DNA of 64,000 nt from Pseudomonas chlororaphis subsp. chlororaphis. GTDB taxonomy: Bacteria > Pseudomonadota > Gammaproteobacteria > Pseudomonadales > Pseudomonadaceae. The notes beneath the pieces were generated by a model. The model saw only the letters and a list, made by a program, of their open reading frames with translations, did not search any database and had not been told where the DNA came from. Position 1 is the stretch's first letter, and each line of letters begins with the position of its first letter. Shown here piece after piece: positions 10,651 to 19,504 of the stretch. Location: the NCBI RefSeq assembly GCF_003945765.1, contig NZ_CP027712.1:1054001-1118000 (forward strand), given 5' to 3'. A program made the translations under genes and the position numbers.

Positions 10651-11568
10651 ATGGTCGACAAACTGACGCATCTGAAACAGCTGGAGGCGGAAAGCATCCA
10701 CATCATCCGCGAGGTGGCCGCCGAGTTCGACAACCCGGTGATGCTGTACTCCATCGGTAAAGACTCCGCCGTGATGCTGCACCTGGCGCGCAAGGCGTTC
10801 TTCCCGGGCAAGCTGCCGTTTCCGGTGATGCACGTCGACACCCAGTGGAAATTCCAGGAGATGTACAAGTTCCGCGATCGCATGGTCGAAGAGCTGGGCC
10901 TGGAACTGATCACCCACGTCAACCCGGAAGGCGTTGCGCAGGGCATCAACCCCTTCACCCACGGCAGTGCCAAGCACACCGACATCATGAAAACCGAGGG
11001 CCTCAAGCAGGCGCTGGACAAGTACGGTTTCGATGCGGCGTTCGGCGGTGCCCGGCGTGACGAAGAGAAATCCCGGGCCAAGGAGCGCGTGTACTCGTTC
11101 CGCGACAGCAAGCATCGCTGGGACCCGAAGAACCAGCGCCCCGAGCTGTGGAACGTCTACAACGGCAAGGTCAACAAGGGCGAGTCGATCCGCGTCTTCC
11201 CGCTGTCGAACTGGACCGAGCTGGACATCTGGCAATACATCTATCTGGAAGGCATCCCGATCGTGCCGCTGTACTTCGCCGCCGAGCGCGAAGTGATCGA
11301 GAAGAACGGCACCCTGATCATGATCGACGACGAGCGCATCCTCGAGCACCTCTCCGACGAGGAGAAGGCCCGCATCGTCAAGAAGAAGGTGCGTTTCCGT
11401 ACCCTTGGCTGCTACCCGTTGACGGGCGCGGTGGAGTCCGAGGCCGAGAGCCTGACGGACATCATTCAGGAAATGCTCCTGACGCGAACTTCCGAGCGCC
11501 AGGGCCGGGTCATCGATCACGATGGCGCCGGTTCCATGGAAGACAAGAAACGTCAGGGCTATTTCTAA
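10651..11568 (+). CDS. cysD: Sulfate adenylyltransferase subunit 2
   Basis: CysD is the catalytic subunit of ATP sulfurylase, making adenosine phosphosulfate (APS) from sulfate and ATP with the GTPase CysN. The 305-residue protein has the PP-loop motif [16 protein letters not shown] near residues 30-45 and the conserved C-terminal region with [12 protein letters not shown]. The gene lies 12 bases before cysNC and the two form the usual operon. Expression is expected to respond to sulfur limitation through CysB; an AT-rich palindrome lies upstream. Confidence 0.97.
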   Translation: MVDKLTHLKQLEAESIHIIREVAAEFDNPVMLYSIGKDSAVMLHLARKAFFPGKLPFPVMHVDTQWKFQEMYKFRDRMVEELGLELITHVNPEGVAQGINPFTHGSAKHTDIMKTEGLKQALDKYGFDAAFGGARRDEEKSRAKERVYSFRDSKHRWDPKNQRPELWNVYNGKVNKGESIRVFPLSNWTELDIWQYIYLEGIPIVPLYFAAEREVIEKNGTLIMIDDERILEHLSDEEKARIVKKKVRFRTLGCYPLTGAVESEAESLTDIIQEMLLTRTSERQGRVIDHDGAGSMEDKKRQGYF

Positions 11569-11580
11569 GTAGGGTCTAAC

Positions 11581-13479
11581 ATGTCGCATCAATCCGAATT
11601 GATCAGCGAGGACATCCTCGCCTACCTGGCCCAGCACGAACGCAAAGAACTGCTGCGCTTCTTGACCTGCGGTAACGTCGACGACGGCAAGAGCACCCTG
11701 ATCGGGCGCCTGCTGCACGATTCGAAGATGATCTACGAAGACCATCTGGAAGCCATTACCCGCGACTCGAAAAAAGTCGGTACCACCGGCGACGACATCG
11801 ACCTGGCGTTGCTGGTCGACGGCCTGCAGGCCGAGCGCGAGCAGGGCATCACCATCGATGTCGCCTATCGCTACTTCTCCACCGCCAAGCGCAAATTCAT
11901 CATCGCCGACACCCCCGGCCATGAGCAGTACACCCGCAACATGGCCACCGGTGCTTCCACCTGTGACCTGGCGATCATCCTGGTGGATGCCCGCTACGGC
12001 GTGCAGACCCAGACCCGTCGCCACAGCTTCATCGCCTCCCTGCTGGGCATCAAGCACATAGTCGTGGCCATCAACAAGATGGACCTCAAGGACTTCGACC
12101 AGGGCGTGTTCGAGTCGATCAAGGCCGACTACCTGAAGTTCGCCGAAGGCCTGAAGATGAAGCCCACCAGCCTGCACTTCGTGCCGATGTCGGCCCTCAA
12201 GGGCGACAACGTGGTGAACAAGTCCGAGCGCTCGCCGTGGTACACCGGCCAGTCGCTGATGGAAATCCTCGAGACCGTGGAAGTGGCGGGCGACCGCAAC
12301 TTCAGCGACCTGCGCTTCCCGGTGCAGTACGTCAACCGTCCGAACCTGAACTTCCGTGGTTTCGCCGGGACCCTGGCCAGCGGCATCGTGCACAAGGGCG
12401 ACGAAGTCGTGGTGCTGCCGTCGGGCAAGAGCAGTCGGGTGAAATCCATCGTCACCTTCGAAGGCGAGCTGGAGCATGCCGGCCCGGGCCAGGCCGTGAC
12501 CCTGACCATGGAAGACGAGATCGACATCTCCCGTGGCGACCTGCTGGTACATGCCGACAACGTACCGCCGGTGACCGACAGTTTCGAAGCCATGCTGGTC
12601 TGGATGGCCGAAGAGCCGATGCTGCCGGGCAAGAAATACGACATCAAGCGCGCCACCAGCTACGTGCCGGGCTCCATTGCCAGCATCGTCAACAGGGTCG
12701 ACGTGAACACCCTTGAAGAAGGTCCGGCCAGCGCCCTGCAGCTGAACGAGATCGGCAAGGTCAAGATCGCTCTTGACGCGCCGATCGCCCTCGACGGTTA
12801 CGACAGCAACCGCACCACCGGTGCGTTCATCGTCATCGACCGCTTGACCAACGGCACTGTCGGCGCCGGCATGATCGTCGCCCAGCCTGTGGTGCATGGC
12901 AGCAGCACGCATCATGGCAAGCTGGCCCATGTCGCCACCGAGGAGCGTGCCCAGCGCTTCGGCCAGCAACCGGCCACCGTGCTGTTCAGCGGCCTGTCCG
13001 GCGCCGGCAAGAGCACCCTGGCCTACGCGGTCGAGCGCAAGCTGTTCGACCTGGGCCGCGCGGTATTCGTCCTCGACGGCCAGAACCTGCGTCACGACCT
13101 GAACAAGGGCCTGCCCCAGGATCGCGCCGGGCGTACCGAGAACTGGCGGCGTGCCGCGCACGTGGCGCGCCAGTTCAACGAAGCCGGCCTGCTGACCCTG
13201 GCGGCGTTCGTTGCGCCGAGTGCGGAAGGTCGTGAACAGGCCAGGGACCTGATCGGCAAGGAACGTCTGTTGACGGTCTACGTCCAGGCCTCGCCGGCGG
13301 CCTGCGCCGAGCGTGATCCGCAGGGCTTGTACGCCGCAGGCGGGGATAACATCCCGGGCGAGTCCTTCCCGTACGACGTGCCGCTGGATGCCGATCTGGT
13401 GATCGATACCCAGTCCGTGTCGCTGGAAGAGGGCGTCAAGCAAGTGCTGGAACTGCTGCGCAAGCGTGGCGCGATCTAA
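11581..13479 (+). CDS. cysNC: Bifunctional sulfate adenylyltransferase subunit 1 / APS kinase (CysNC)
   Basis: This 632-residue protein fuses CysN, the GTPase that drives ATP sulfurylase, to CysC, the APS kinase that makes PAPS. The N-terminal EF-Tu-like part has G1 GNVDDGKST near residues 31-39, the DTPGHEQY switch and NKMD. The APS kinase part begins near residue 455, with its P-loop GLSGAGKST at about 470-478 and [13 protein letters not shown]. Fused CysNC is the normal arrangement in Pseudomonas. It follows cysD and ends at a strong terminator. Confidence 0.97.
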   Translation: MSHQSELISEDILAYLAQHERKELLRFLTCGNVDDGKSTLIGRLLHDSKMIYEDHLEAITRDSKKVGTTGDDIDLALLVDGLQAEREQGITIDVAYRYFSTAKRKFIIADTPGHEQYTRNMATGASTCDLAIILVDARYGVQTQTRRHSFIASLLGIKHIVVAINKMDLKDFDQGVFESIKADYLKFAEGLKMKPTSLHFVPMSALKGDNVVNKSERSPWYTGQSLMEILETVEVAGDRNFSDLRFPVQYVNRPNLNFRGFAGTLASGIVHKGDEVVVLPSGKSSRVKSIVTFEGELEHAGPGQAVTLTMEDEIDISRGDLLVHADNVPPVTDSFEAMLVWMAEEPMLPGKKYDIKRATSYVPGSIASIVNRVDVNTLEEGPASALQLNEIGKVKIALDAPIALDGYDSNRTTGAFIVIDRLTNGTVGAGMIVAQPVVHGSSTHHGKLAHVATEERAQRFGQQPATVLFSGLSGAGKSTLAYAVERKLFDLGRAVFVLDGQNLRHDLNKGLPQDRAGRTENWRRAAHVARQFNEAGLLTLAAFVAPSAEGREQARDLIGKERLLTVYVQASPAACAERDPQGLYAAGGDNIPGESFPYDVPLDADLVIDTQSVSLEEGVKQVLELLRKRGAI

Positions 13480-13495
13480 GCTTTAGCGGCCAATG

Positions 13496-13533
13496 AAAAG
13501 CCCGCCGTCGAGTGATCGACGGCGGGCTTTTTT
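13496..13533 (+). terminator. Strong intrinsic terminator after cysNC
   Basis: A 16-bp arm (AAAAGCCCGCCGTCGA) pairs perfectly around a GTGA loop and is followed by six T. The A-run on the left arm means it could also act in the other direction. Confidence 0.93.
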
Positions 13534-13550
13534 GTGGCCTTGAGAAAGCT

Positions 13551-13621
13551 ATCGCGGGCAAGCCTCGCTCCTACAGACGCAAGCGTGTTGCTTCTGTGTA
13601 GGAGCGAGGCTTGCCCGCGAT
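13551..13621. repeat. REP pair, GCGGGCAAGCCTCGCTCCTAC family
   Basis: ATCGCGGGCAAGCCTCGCTCCTACAG and its near-exact inverse flank a 19-base centre (each arm about 26 bases, described here by its core GCGGGCAAGCCTCGCTCC). This is a standard head-to-head Pseudomonas REP pair between convergent cysNC and the acyltransferase gene. Confidence 0.9.
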
Positions 13622-13642
13622 GAGGCCCTTGCAGGCGCCCCG

Positions 13643-14554
13643 TTATTTGCCTGGATACTCCCGATGCATCTGTTCCAGCAGCGCATCCTTGTTCTGCCAC
13701 AGCTGGTTGATCCAGCCCTGGAACTCCAGGCGGTACACGCCATCCTGATCGTAGTTCTTGCCGATGAACTGCGGCGGGATCGGCAACTCCTCGAAATGCA
13801 CCACCACCTCGTTGACCTTGCCGCACAGCAGGTCCCAATAACCCGGCTGGCCCGCCGGATAATGAATGGTGACGTTGACGATGGATTCCAGCTGCTCGCC
13901 CATGGCGTCCAGCACGAAGGCGATGCCGCCGGCCTTGGGCTTGAGCAGGTAGCGGAACGGTGAGGCCTGTTGCGCGTGCTTGGCCTGGGTGAAGCGTGTG
14001 CCTTCGACGAAGTTGAAGATGCCCACCGGGTTGTCGCGGAATTTCGCGCAGGTCTTGCGAGTGGTCTCCAGGTCCTTGCCCTTTTTCTCCGGGTGTTTTT
14101 CCAGGTAGGCCTTGGAGTAGCGCTTCATGAATGGGAAGCCCAGGGCCCACCAGGCCAGGCCGATCACCGGCACCCAGATCAGCTCCTGCTTGAGGAAGAA
14201 CTTCAGCGGGCGGATACGCCGGTTGAGCACGTATTGCAGGACCATGATGTCGACCCAGCTCTGGTGGTTGCTGGTGATCAGGTACGAGTGCCGGTAGTCC
14301 AGGCTGTCGAGCCCGCTGAGGTGCCAGCGGGTGTGCCCGAGCAGGCTCATCCAGGCCTTGTTGTTGCTGATCCAGGCTTCATGGATGTGGCTCATCAGCC
14401 AGTCGGTGAAGCGCTGGGCCGCAGGGAAGGGCAGCAGCAACTTGAAGATCGCCACCACGAACAGCGGGGTGCAGCAGACGATGGTGTTGAGCGCCAACAA
14501 CAGCGAGGCGATCACGCCCCGCAGCGGTGCAGGTAGAAAATCCAATTTACACAT
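13643..14554 (-). CDS. 1-acyl-glycerol-3-phosphate acyltransferase-like membrane protein (YihG type)
   Basis: This 303-residue protein belongs to the PlsC acyltransferase superfamily and resembles E. coli YihG, linked to phospholipid acyl composition. A hydrophobic N-terminal segment (about 15-42) precedes the catalytic motif NHQSWVD (H97, D102) and the glycerol-phosphate-binding motif VEGTR (183-187). Its ATG overlaps the end of pta by eight bases, so translation is likely coupled to pta, the gene just upstream on the same strand. The acyl donor and acceptor cannot be read from sequence. Confidence 0.85.
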   Translation of the reverse strand: MCKLDFLPAPLRGVIASLLLALNTIVCCTPLFVVAIFKLLLPFPAAQRFTDWLMSHIHEAWISNNKAWMSLLGHTRWHLSGLDSLDYRHSYLITSNHQSWVDIMVLQYVLNRRIRPLKFFLKQELIWVPVIGLAWWALGFPFMKRYSKAYLEKHPEKKGKDLETTRKTCAKFRDNPVGIFNFVEGTRFTQAKHAQQASPFRYLLKPKAGGIAFVLDAMGEQLESIVNVTIHYPAGQPGYWDLLCGKVNEVVVHFEELPIPPQFIGKNYDQDGVYRLEFQGWINQLWQNKDALLEQMHREYPGK

Positions 14555-16646
14555 CCAGGGGTCGGTTGGCGGCTTGAATCGCGGTCAGGGCGATGGTGTA
14601 GACGATGTCGTCGACCTGGGCGCCGCGCGGCAAGTCGTTCACCGGCTTGCGCAGGCCTTGCAGCATCGGCCCGAGGCTGACGCAGTCGGCGCTGCGCTGC
14701 ACGGCCTTGTGGGTAGTGTTGCCGGTGTTCAGGTCGGGGAACACGAACACTGTGGCCTTGCCCGCGACCAGGCTGTTGGGCGCCAGTTGCTGGGCCACGA
14801 CCTCGTTGGCCGCGGCATCGTATTGCAATGGACCGTCGATCAGCAGCGAGCTTTGGGCTTCATGGGCCAGCAAGGTGGCTTCGCGGACCTTCTCCACTTC
14901 TTCGCCACTGGCCGATTCACCGCTGGAATAGCTGATCATCGCCACCCTCGGGGTGATGCCGAACGCGGCCGCCGAGTCGGCGCTTTGCAGGGCGATCTCG
15001 GCCAGCTCGCTGGCGCTCGGGTGCGGGTTCATCACGCAGTCGCCGTAGACCAGCACCTGCTCGGGAAACAGCATGAAAAACACCGACGACACCAGGGTGC
15101 AGCCCGGCGCGGTCTTGATCAACTGCAGGGCCGGGCGGATGGTATTGGCGGTGGAGTGGATCAGGCCGGACACCAGGCCATCGACTTCGTCCAGGGCCAG
15201 CATCATGGTGCCGATCACTACTGGGTCTTCCAGTTGCTGTTCGGCCATCGGCGCGTTGAGGCTCTTGCTCTTGCGCAGCGCCACCATCGGCTCGACGTAA
15301 CGCTCGCGGATCTGATCCGGGTCGATGACTTCCAGGCCGGGCGGCAGCTCGATGCCCTGGGCCCGGGCGACCGCCTCGACATCCGCCGGCTTGGCCAGCA
15401 GCACGCAACGGGCGATGCCGCGCGCCTGGCAGATCGCCGCGGCCTGCACGGTCAGCGGCTCGCTGCCTTCGGGCAGGACGATGCGCTTGTTGGCTTCCTG
15501 GGCGCGCTGGATCAACTGATAGCGGAACACCGCCGGCGACAGGCGCATTTCCCGCGGTGTGCCGCAGCGCTGGTGCAGCCACTTGGCGTCCAGGTGGCTG
15601 GCGACGAAGTCGGTGATGATCTCCGCGCGCTCGCGGTCGTCGATGGGGATTTCCTTGTTCAGGCCGTTCAACTGGTTGGCGGTGTCGTAGGAGCCGGTGC
15701 TCACCGACAGCACTGGCAGGCCGGCATTCAAGGCGCCGCGGCACAGCTCCATGATCCGCGGGTCGGGCAGGGTGTCGCTGGTCAGCAGCAACCCGGCCAG
15801 GGGCACGCCGTTGATCGCGGCCAGGCTCACGGCGAGGATGATGTCGTCGCGATCGCCGGGCGTCACTACCAATACGCCGGGCTTGAGCAGTTCCACGGTG
15901 TTACGCATGGTGCGCGCGCAGATGATGATTTTGGTCATGCGCCGGCTTTCGTAGTCGCCGGCGTTGAGCACCTGGGCGCCCATCAGGTCGGCGACGTCGC
16001 GGGTGCGCGGCGCGTTCAGTTCCGGCTGGAAGGGGATGCAGCCGAGCAGGCGGAAGTCGCCGCTGCGCAGCAGGGGCGAGTGCTCTTTCAGGCGGGCGGA
16101 AAAGGCTTCCATGCTTTCGTCGGTCCGCACCTTGTTGAGGATCACCCCCAGCACTTTCGGATCGCGCGGGCCGCCGAACAGCTGCGCCTGCAACTCCACG
16201 CGACCGGACAGCTCGGTGAGCACTTCGTTTTCCGGGGCCGATACCAGGATCACCTCGGCATCCAGGCTTTTCGCCAGGTGCAGGTTGACCCGCGCGGCAT
16301 AGCTGGCGCTGCGGGTCGGCACCATGCCTTCGACCACCAGCACGTCCTTGCCGACGGCCGCCTGCTGGTACAGGGTGATGATTTCTTCCAGCAGTTCGTC
16401 CAGCTGGCCGTCGCCGAGCATCCGTTCGACATGGGCCAGGCCCAGCGGCTGCGGCGGTTTCAGGCCATGGGTGCGGGCCACCAGCTCGGTCGAGCGTTCA
16501 GGGCCGGTATCGCCTGGGTGAGGCTGGGCAATGGGTTTGAAGAAGCCGACCTTGAGGCCGGCTCGTTCCAGGGTACGCACCAGCCCGAGGCTGATGGAGG
16601 TCAGACCCACACCAAAATCGGTGGGCGCGATAAAAAAAGTTTGCAT
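14547..16646 (-). CDS. pta: Phosphate acetyltransferase
   Basis: Pta interconverts acetyl-CoA and acetyl phosphate. The 699-residue protein is the long three-domain form: an N-terminal P-loop-like domain (BioD-like, MQTFFIAPTDFGVGLTSISL), a central DRTGG domain, and the C-terminal catalytic domain (about 370-699) with SLNAPMAEQ and the region around GPLQYDAA. I chose ATG 16646 (MQTFF) rather than upstream in-frame GTG/ATG codons, because family members begin there. ackA, often adjacent to pta, is not in this window. An acyltransferase gene overlaps its 3' end. Confidence 0.95.
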   Translation of the reverse strand: MQTFFIAPTDFGVGLTSISLGLVRTLERAGLKVGFFKPIAQPHPGDTGPERSTELVARTHGLKPPQPLGLAHVERMLGDGQLDELLEEIITLYQQAAVGKDVLVVEGMVPTRSASYAARVNLHLAKSLDAEVILVSAPENEVLTELSGRVELQAQLFGGPRDPKVLGVILNKVRTDESMEAFSARLKEHSPLLRSGDFRLLGCIPFQPELNAPRTRDVADLMGAQVLNAGDYESRRMTKIIICARTMRNTVELLKPGVLVVTPGDRDDIILAVSLAAINGVPLAGLLLTSDTLPDPRIMELCRGALNAGLPVLSVSTGSYDTANQLNGLNKEIPIDDRERAEIITDFVASHLDAKWLHQRCGTPREMRLSPAVFRYQLIQRAQEANKRIVLPEGSEPLTVQAAAICQARGIARCVLLAKPADVEAVARAQGIELPPGLEVIDPDQIRERYVEPMVALRKSKSLNAPMAEQQLEDPVVIGTMMLALDEVDGLVSGLIHSTANTIRPALQLIKTAPGCTLVSSVFFMLFPEQVLVYGDCVMNPHPSASELAEIALQSADSAAAFGITPRVAMISYSSGESASGEEVEKVREATLLAHEAQSSLLIDGPLQYDAAANEVVAQQLAPNSLVAGKATVFVFPDLNTGNTTHKAVQRSADCVSLGPMLQGLRKPVNDLPRGAQVDDIVYTIALTAIQAANRPLDV

Positions 16647-16708
16647 GCGGATTCTCGACGGGTGCATGGCCACGGTGAGTCGCTTATGTTTACTGCTCTA
16701 CCGGAAAT

Positions 16709-17017
16709 TCAGGCGCCAAGGTTAGCGCTAACCGAGCCTTGTGCGCACCAACCGCAGGCAAAGGGCTGGCCTATTTTTTCCGCACGCTTGAGCGGATCCA
16801 GGATCCAGGCCCGGGATTGCCAGGGCGGCTGGTGGCGCAGGTGCTGGGTATGGCCACAGGACAGCTCGACGACCCAGTGGCCGTCTTCATCCTGATGAAA
16901 GCCGACGATCGTCGAGCCTGGCGTCAGGTTCCGTTTGTCCGGGTTCCGTTCGCTTTCGGGCGATTGCTTCGCTAAACTTGGACGTTCTTCATTCTTATGC
17001 AAAAGGTCTCGCCCCAT
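16709..17017 (-). CDS. DUF3565 domain protein
   Basis: This small protein (102 residues from the chosen ATG) has a C-terminal DUF3565 domain: IVGFHQDEDGHWVVELSCGH, then HLRHQPPWQSR and a Cys pair CGWC. The spaced Cys and His residues suggest metal binding, but no function is known. The start is uncertain: the ATG at 17017 shares its bases with the slyD ATG on the other strand (CATG), and no good ribosome binding site is seen, so a shorter form is possible. A longer reading to 17047 is less likely. Confidence 0.7.
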   Translation of the reverse strand: MGRDLLHKNEERPSLAKQSPESERNPDKRNLTPGSTIVGFHQDEDGHWVVELSCGHTQHLRHQPPWQSRAWILDPLKRAEKIGQPFACGWCAQGSVSANLGA

Positions 17018-17501
17018 GCTGATCGCCGCCAACAAGGCTGTCTCCATCGACTATACCCTCACCAACGACGCTGGTGAGGTCATCGACAGCTCCGCCGGCG
17101 GCGCACCGCTGGTCTACCTGCATGGTGCAGGAAACATCATTCCAGGCCTGGAAAAGGCCCTGGAAGGCAAGAACGTCGGCGACGAGCTGAGCGTTGCCGT
17201 TGAGCCGGAAGATGCCTACGGCGAATACGCCGCCGAGCTGGTCAGCACCCTGAGCCGCAGCATGTTCGAAGGCGTCGACGAACTGGAAGTGGGCATGCAG
17301 TTCCACGCTTCCGCTCCGGACGGCCAGATGCAGATCGTCACCATCCGCGACCTGGATGGCGACGACGTGACTGTCGACGGCAACCACCCGCTGGCCGGCC
17401 AGCGCCTGAACTTCAAGGTCAAGGTTGTCGACATCCGTGACGCCAGCCAGGAAGAAATCGCCCATGGCCACGTCCATGGCGAAGGTGGCCATCACCACTG
17501 A
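17016..17501 (+). CDS. slyD: FKBP-type peptidyl-prolyl isomerase SlyD
   Basis: SlyD is a cytoplasmic proline isomerase and chaperone that binds nickel and assists hydrogenase and Tat substrates in E. coli. The 161-residue protein starts MLIAANKAVSIDYTL and has an FKBP domain with an inserted-in-flap (IF) chaperone domain (about 70-120), and ends in a short His-rich tail (HGHVHGEGGHHH), the metal-binding part. An upstream in-frame ATG at 16935 was rejected because the added residues overlap the divergent gene. A strong terminator follows. Confidence 0.95.
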   Translation: MLIAANKAVSIDYTLTNDAGEVIDSSAGGAPLVYLHGAGNIIPGLEKALEGKNVGDELSVAVEPEDAYGEYAAELVSTLSRSMFEGVDELEVGMQFHASAPDGQMQIVTIRDLDGDDVTVDGNHPLAGQRLNFKVKVVDIRDASQEEIAHGHVHGEGGHHH

Positions 17502-17531
17502 TTTCTGCGCTAAGCTCAAGTCTGACTGGAG

Positions 17532-17553
17532 AGGCGCCCGAGGGCGCCTTTTT
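17532..17553 (+). terminator. Intrinsic terminator after slyD
   Basis: AGGCGCCC and GGGCGCCT pair around a two-base centre, followed by five T. Confidence 0.9.
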
Positions 17554-17636
17554 AGTCGGCGGCTTTTATCGTCGGGCAACAGGCGGTACTGTCGAGTGGC
17601 TGTTTTCTGCAAGAACACGGGAATTTGGAGTTCGTC

Positions 17637-18119
17637 ATGAGTGCTTTTCACGACCTTAAATTGAAAGCCCTGGATGGTCAGGAGCTACCGCTCGCGCCTT
17701 TCAAGGGGCACGTCGTGCTGGTGGTCAACGTCGCCTCCAAGTGTGGTCTGACACCACAATACGCGGCGCTGGAGAACCTCTACCAGCAATACAAAGGCCA
17801 GGGGTTCAGCGTGCTGGGCCTGCCGTGTAATCAGTTCGCCGGGCAGGAGCCGGGCTCCGAGCAGGAGATCCAGGAATTCTGCAGCCTCAACTACGGGGTG
17901 ACCTTTCCGTTGAGCAGCAAGCTGGACGTCAACGGTCCGGAGCGCCATCAGTTGTACCGTCTGCTGGCGGGCGAAGGGGCGGAATTCCCGGGCGACATCA
18001 CCTGGAATTTCGAGAAATTCCTGCTGGGCAAGGACGGCCGCGTCCTGGCGCGTTTCTCCCCACGCACCGCGCCCGACGATTCGACGGTCATCCAGGCCAT
18101 CGAAAAAGCCTTGAGCTGA
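17637..18119 (+). CDS. Glutathione peroxidase family protein
   Basis: This 160-residue protein is a BtuE/glutathione-peroxidase-like thiol peroxidase that reduces hydrogen peroxide or lipid hydroperoxides, in bacteria usually with thioredoxin. The peroxidatic Cys is C36 in NVASKCGLTPQY, in the position of selenocysteine in animal enzymes; the catalytic Gln and Trp are seen in NQFAGQEPG and TWNFEKFL. I chose ATG 17637 because a GGAG site lies seven bases upstream. It stands alone between slyD and the ene-reductase gene. Confidence 0.93.
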   Translation: MSAFHDLKLKALDGQELPLAPFKGHVVLVVNVASKCGLTPQYAALENLYQQYKGQGFSVLGLPCNQFAGQEPGSEQEIQEFCSLNYGVTFPLSSKLDVNGPERHQLYRLLAGEGAEFPGDITWNFEKFLLGKDGRVLARFSPRTAPDDSTVIQAIEKALS

Positions 18120-18309
18120 ATCTGCACGCCGGGCCCCGCTGCCCGGCCGGTTTTACCGCGCGTTCCTCCGCTTTGGCACCTTAATCACCCCGATCAATAG
18201 TGCTGGGCGTTGCCTGGGGCACGGAATATTATCACCATCATAAGGCCGTCGGTGTCCCCGCCCGACTTGCCATTTCCCGCGATTAAGACCGTCAGCCCTG
18301 GAGTACCGC

Positions 18310-19413
18310 ATGCCCGTTCAAGCCTTGTTCAAACCCTTTCAGCTGGGTGCCCTGGAGCTGTCGACCCGGGTGGTGATGGCGCCGATGACCCGCTCGTTTT
18401 CCCCGGGTGGCGTGCCGAACTCGAAAGTCATCGAGTACTACCGTCGTCGCGCCGCGGCCGGGGTCGGCCTGATCATCACCGAAGGCACCACGGTCGGGCA
18501 CAAGGCCTCCAACGGCTATCCGAACGTTCCGCGCTTTTATGGCGAAGCGGCCCTGGCCGGCTGGAAGAAGGTGGTGGACGCGGTGCACGCCGAAGGCGGC
18601 AAGATCGTTCCGCAGTTGTGGCATGTGGGCAATGTGCGCCGCCTGGGCACCGAGCCGGACGCCAGCGTGCCGGGTTACGGCCCGTCGGAAAAACTCAAGG
18701 ATGGCCAGGTGGTGGTCCACGGCATGACCCGGGACGACATCGGCGAAGTGATCGCCGCCTTCGCCCAGGCCGCCAAGGATGCCCAGGACATCGGCATGGA
18801 CGGCGTGGAGATCCACGGCGCCCACGGTTACCTGGTCGACCAGTTCTTCTGGGAGGGCAGCAACCAGCGTACCGACGAGTACGGTGGCGACCTGGCCCAG
18901 CGTTCGCGGTTTGCCATCGAGCTGATCCAGGCCGTGCGCGCCGCGGTGGGCCCTGGCTTTCCGATCATCTTCCGTTTTTCGCAGTGGAAGCAGCAGGACT
19001 ACAGCGCCCGCCTGGTCCAAACCCCCGAGGCCCTGGGCGAGTTCCTCAAGCCGCTGGCGGATGCCGGCGTGGACATCTTCCACTGCTCCACCCGGCGTTT
19101 CTGGGAGCCGGAGTTCGAGGGTTCTGAGCTGAACCTGGCCGGCTGGACCCGTCAGCTCACCGGCAAGCCGACCATTACCGTGGGCAGCGTCGGCCTCGAC
19201 GGCGAGTTCCTGCAATTCATGGTCAACACCGACAAGGTGGCGCAGCCGGCGAGCCTGGAAAAGCTCCTGGAGCGTCTGAACAACGACGAATTCGATCTGG
19301 TAGCGGTAGGGCGCGCGTTGCTGGTGGACCCGGACTGGGCGCAGAAGGTGCGGGACGGTCGCGAGCAGGACATCCTGCCGTTCAGCCGTGAGGCGTTGAT
19401 GACGCTGGTCTGA
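18310..19413 (+). CDS. Old Yellow Enzyme family NADH:flavin oxidoreductase
   Basis: This 367-residue FMN protein is an OYE-type oxidoreductase, expected to reduce activated C=C bonds (enones, maleimides) or nitro compounds with NAD(P)H; the natural substrate is unknown. It has the N-terminal VVMAPMTRSF, QLWHVGNV, the substrate-binding His pair in IHGAHGYLVDQFFWEGSNQR and the FMN-phosphate-binding DLVAVGRALLVDP near the C-terminus. It is followed by a REP pair. Its order after the glutathione peroxidase gene is shared with P. aeruginosa. Confidence 0.92.
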   Translation: MPVQALFKPFQLGALELSTRVVMAPMTRSFSPGGVPNSKVIEYYRRRAAAGVGLIITEGTTVGHKASNGYPNVPRFYGEAALAGWKKVVDAVHAEGGKIVPQLWHVGNVRRLGTEPDASVPGYGPSEKLKDGQVVVHGMTRDDIGEVIAAFAQAAKDAQDIGMDGVEIHGAHGYLVDQFFWEGSNQRTDEYGGDLAQRSRFAIELIQAVRAAVGPGFPIIFRFSQWKQQDYSARLVQTPEALGEFLKPLADAGVDIFHCSTRRFWEPEFEGSELNLAGWTRQLTGKPTITVGSVGLDGEFLQFMVNTDKVAQPASLEKLLERLNNDEFDLVAVGRALLVDPDWAQKVRDGREQDILPFSREALMTLV

Positions 19414-19431
19414 GTGCAGCCGGGAAACGTT

Positions 19432-19479
19432 ATCGCGGGCAAGCCTCGCTCCTACAGGATCACGAGGCTTGTCCGCGAT
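19432..19479. repeat. REP pair between oxidoreductase and glycosyltransferase genes
   Basis: ATCGCGGGCAAGCCTCG at 19432-19448 pairs with CGAGGCTTGTCCGCGAT at 19463-19479 (one mismatch). It is the same family as the element at 13551 and lies between convergent genes. Confidence 0.85.
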
Positions 19480-19504
19480 GCTTTTGGCCCTGATGTTTTC
19501 AGCG

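Noticed and set aside
10555..13443. 962-codon minus-strand frame opposite cysD-cysNC
   Set aside because: It is the antisense shadow of two strongly supported genes; long antisense frames are normal in this GC-rich genome, and it has no family motifs.
13551..13621. CRISPR-like repeat array
   Set aside because: It is an inverted REP pair rather than direct repeats with regular spacers, and no cas genes are present.
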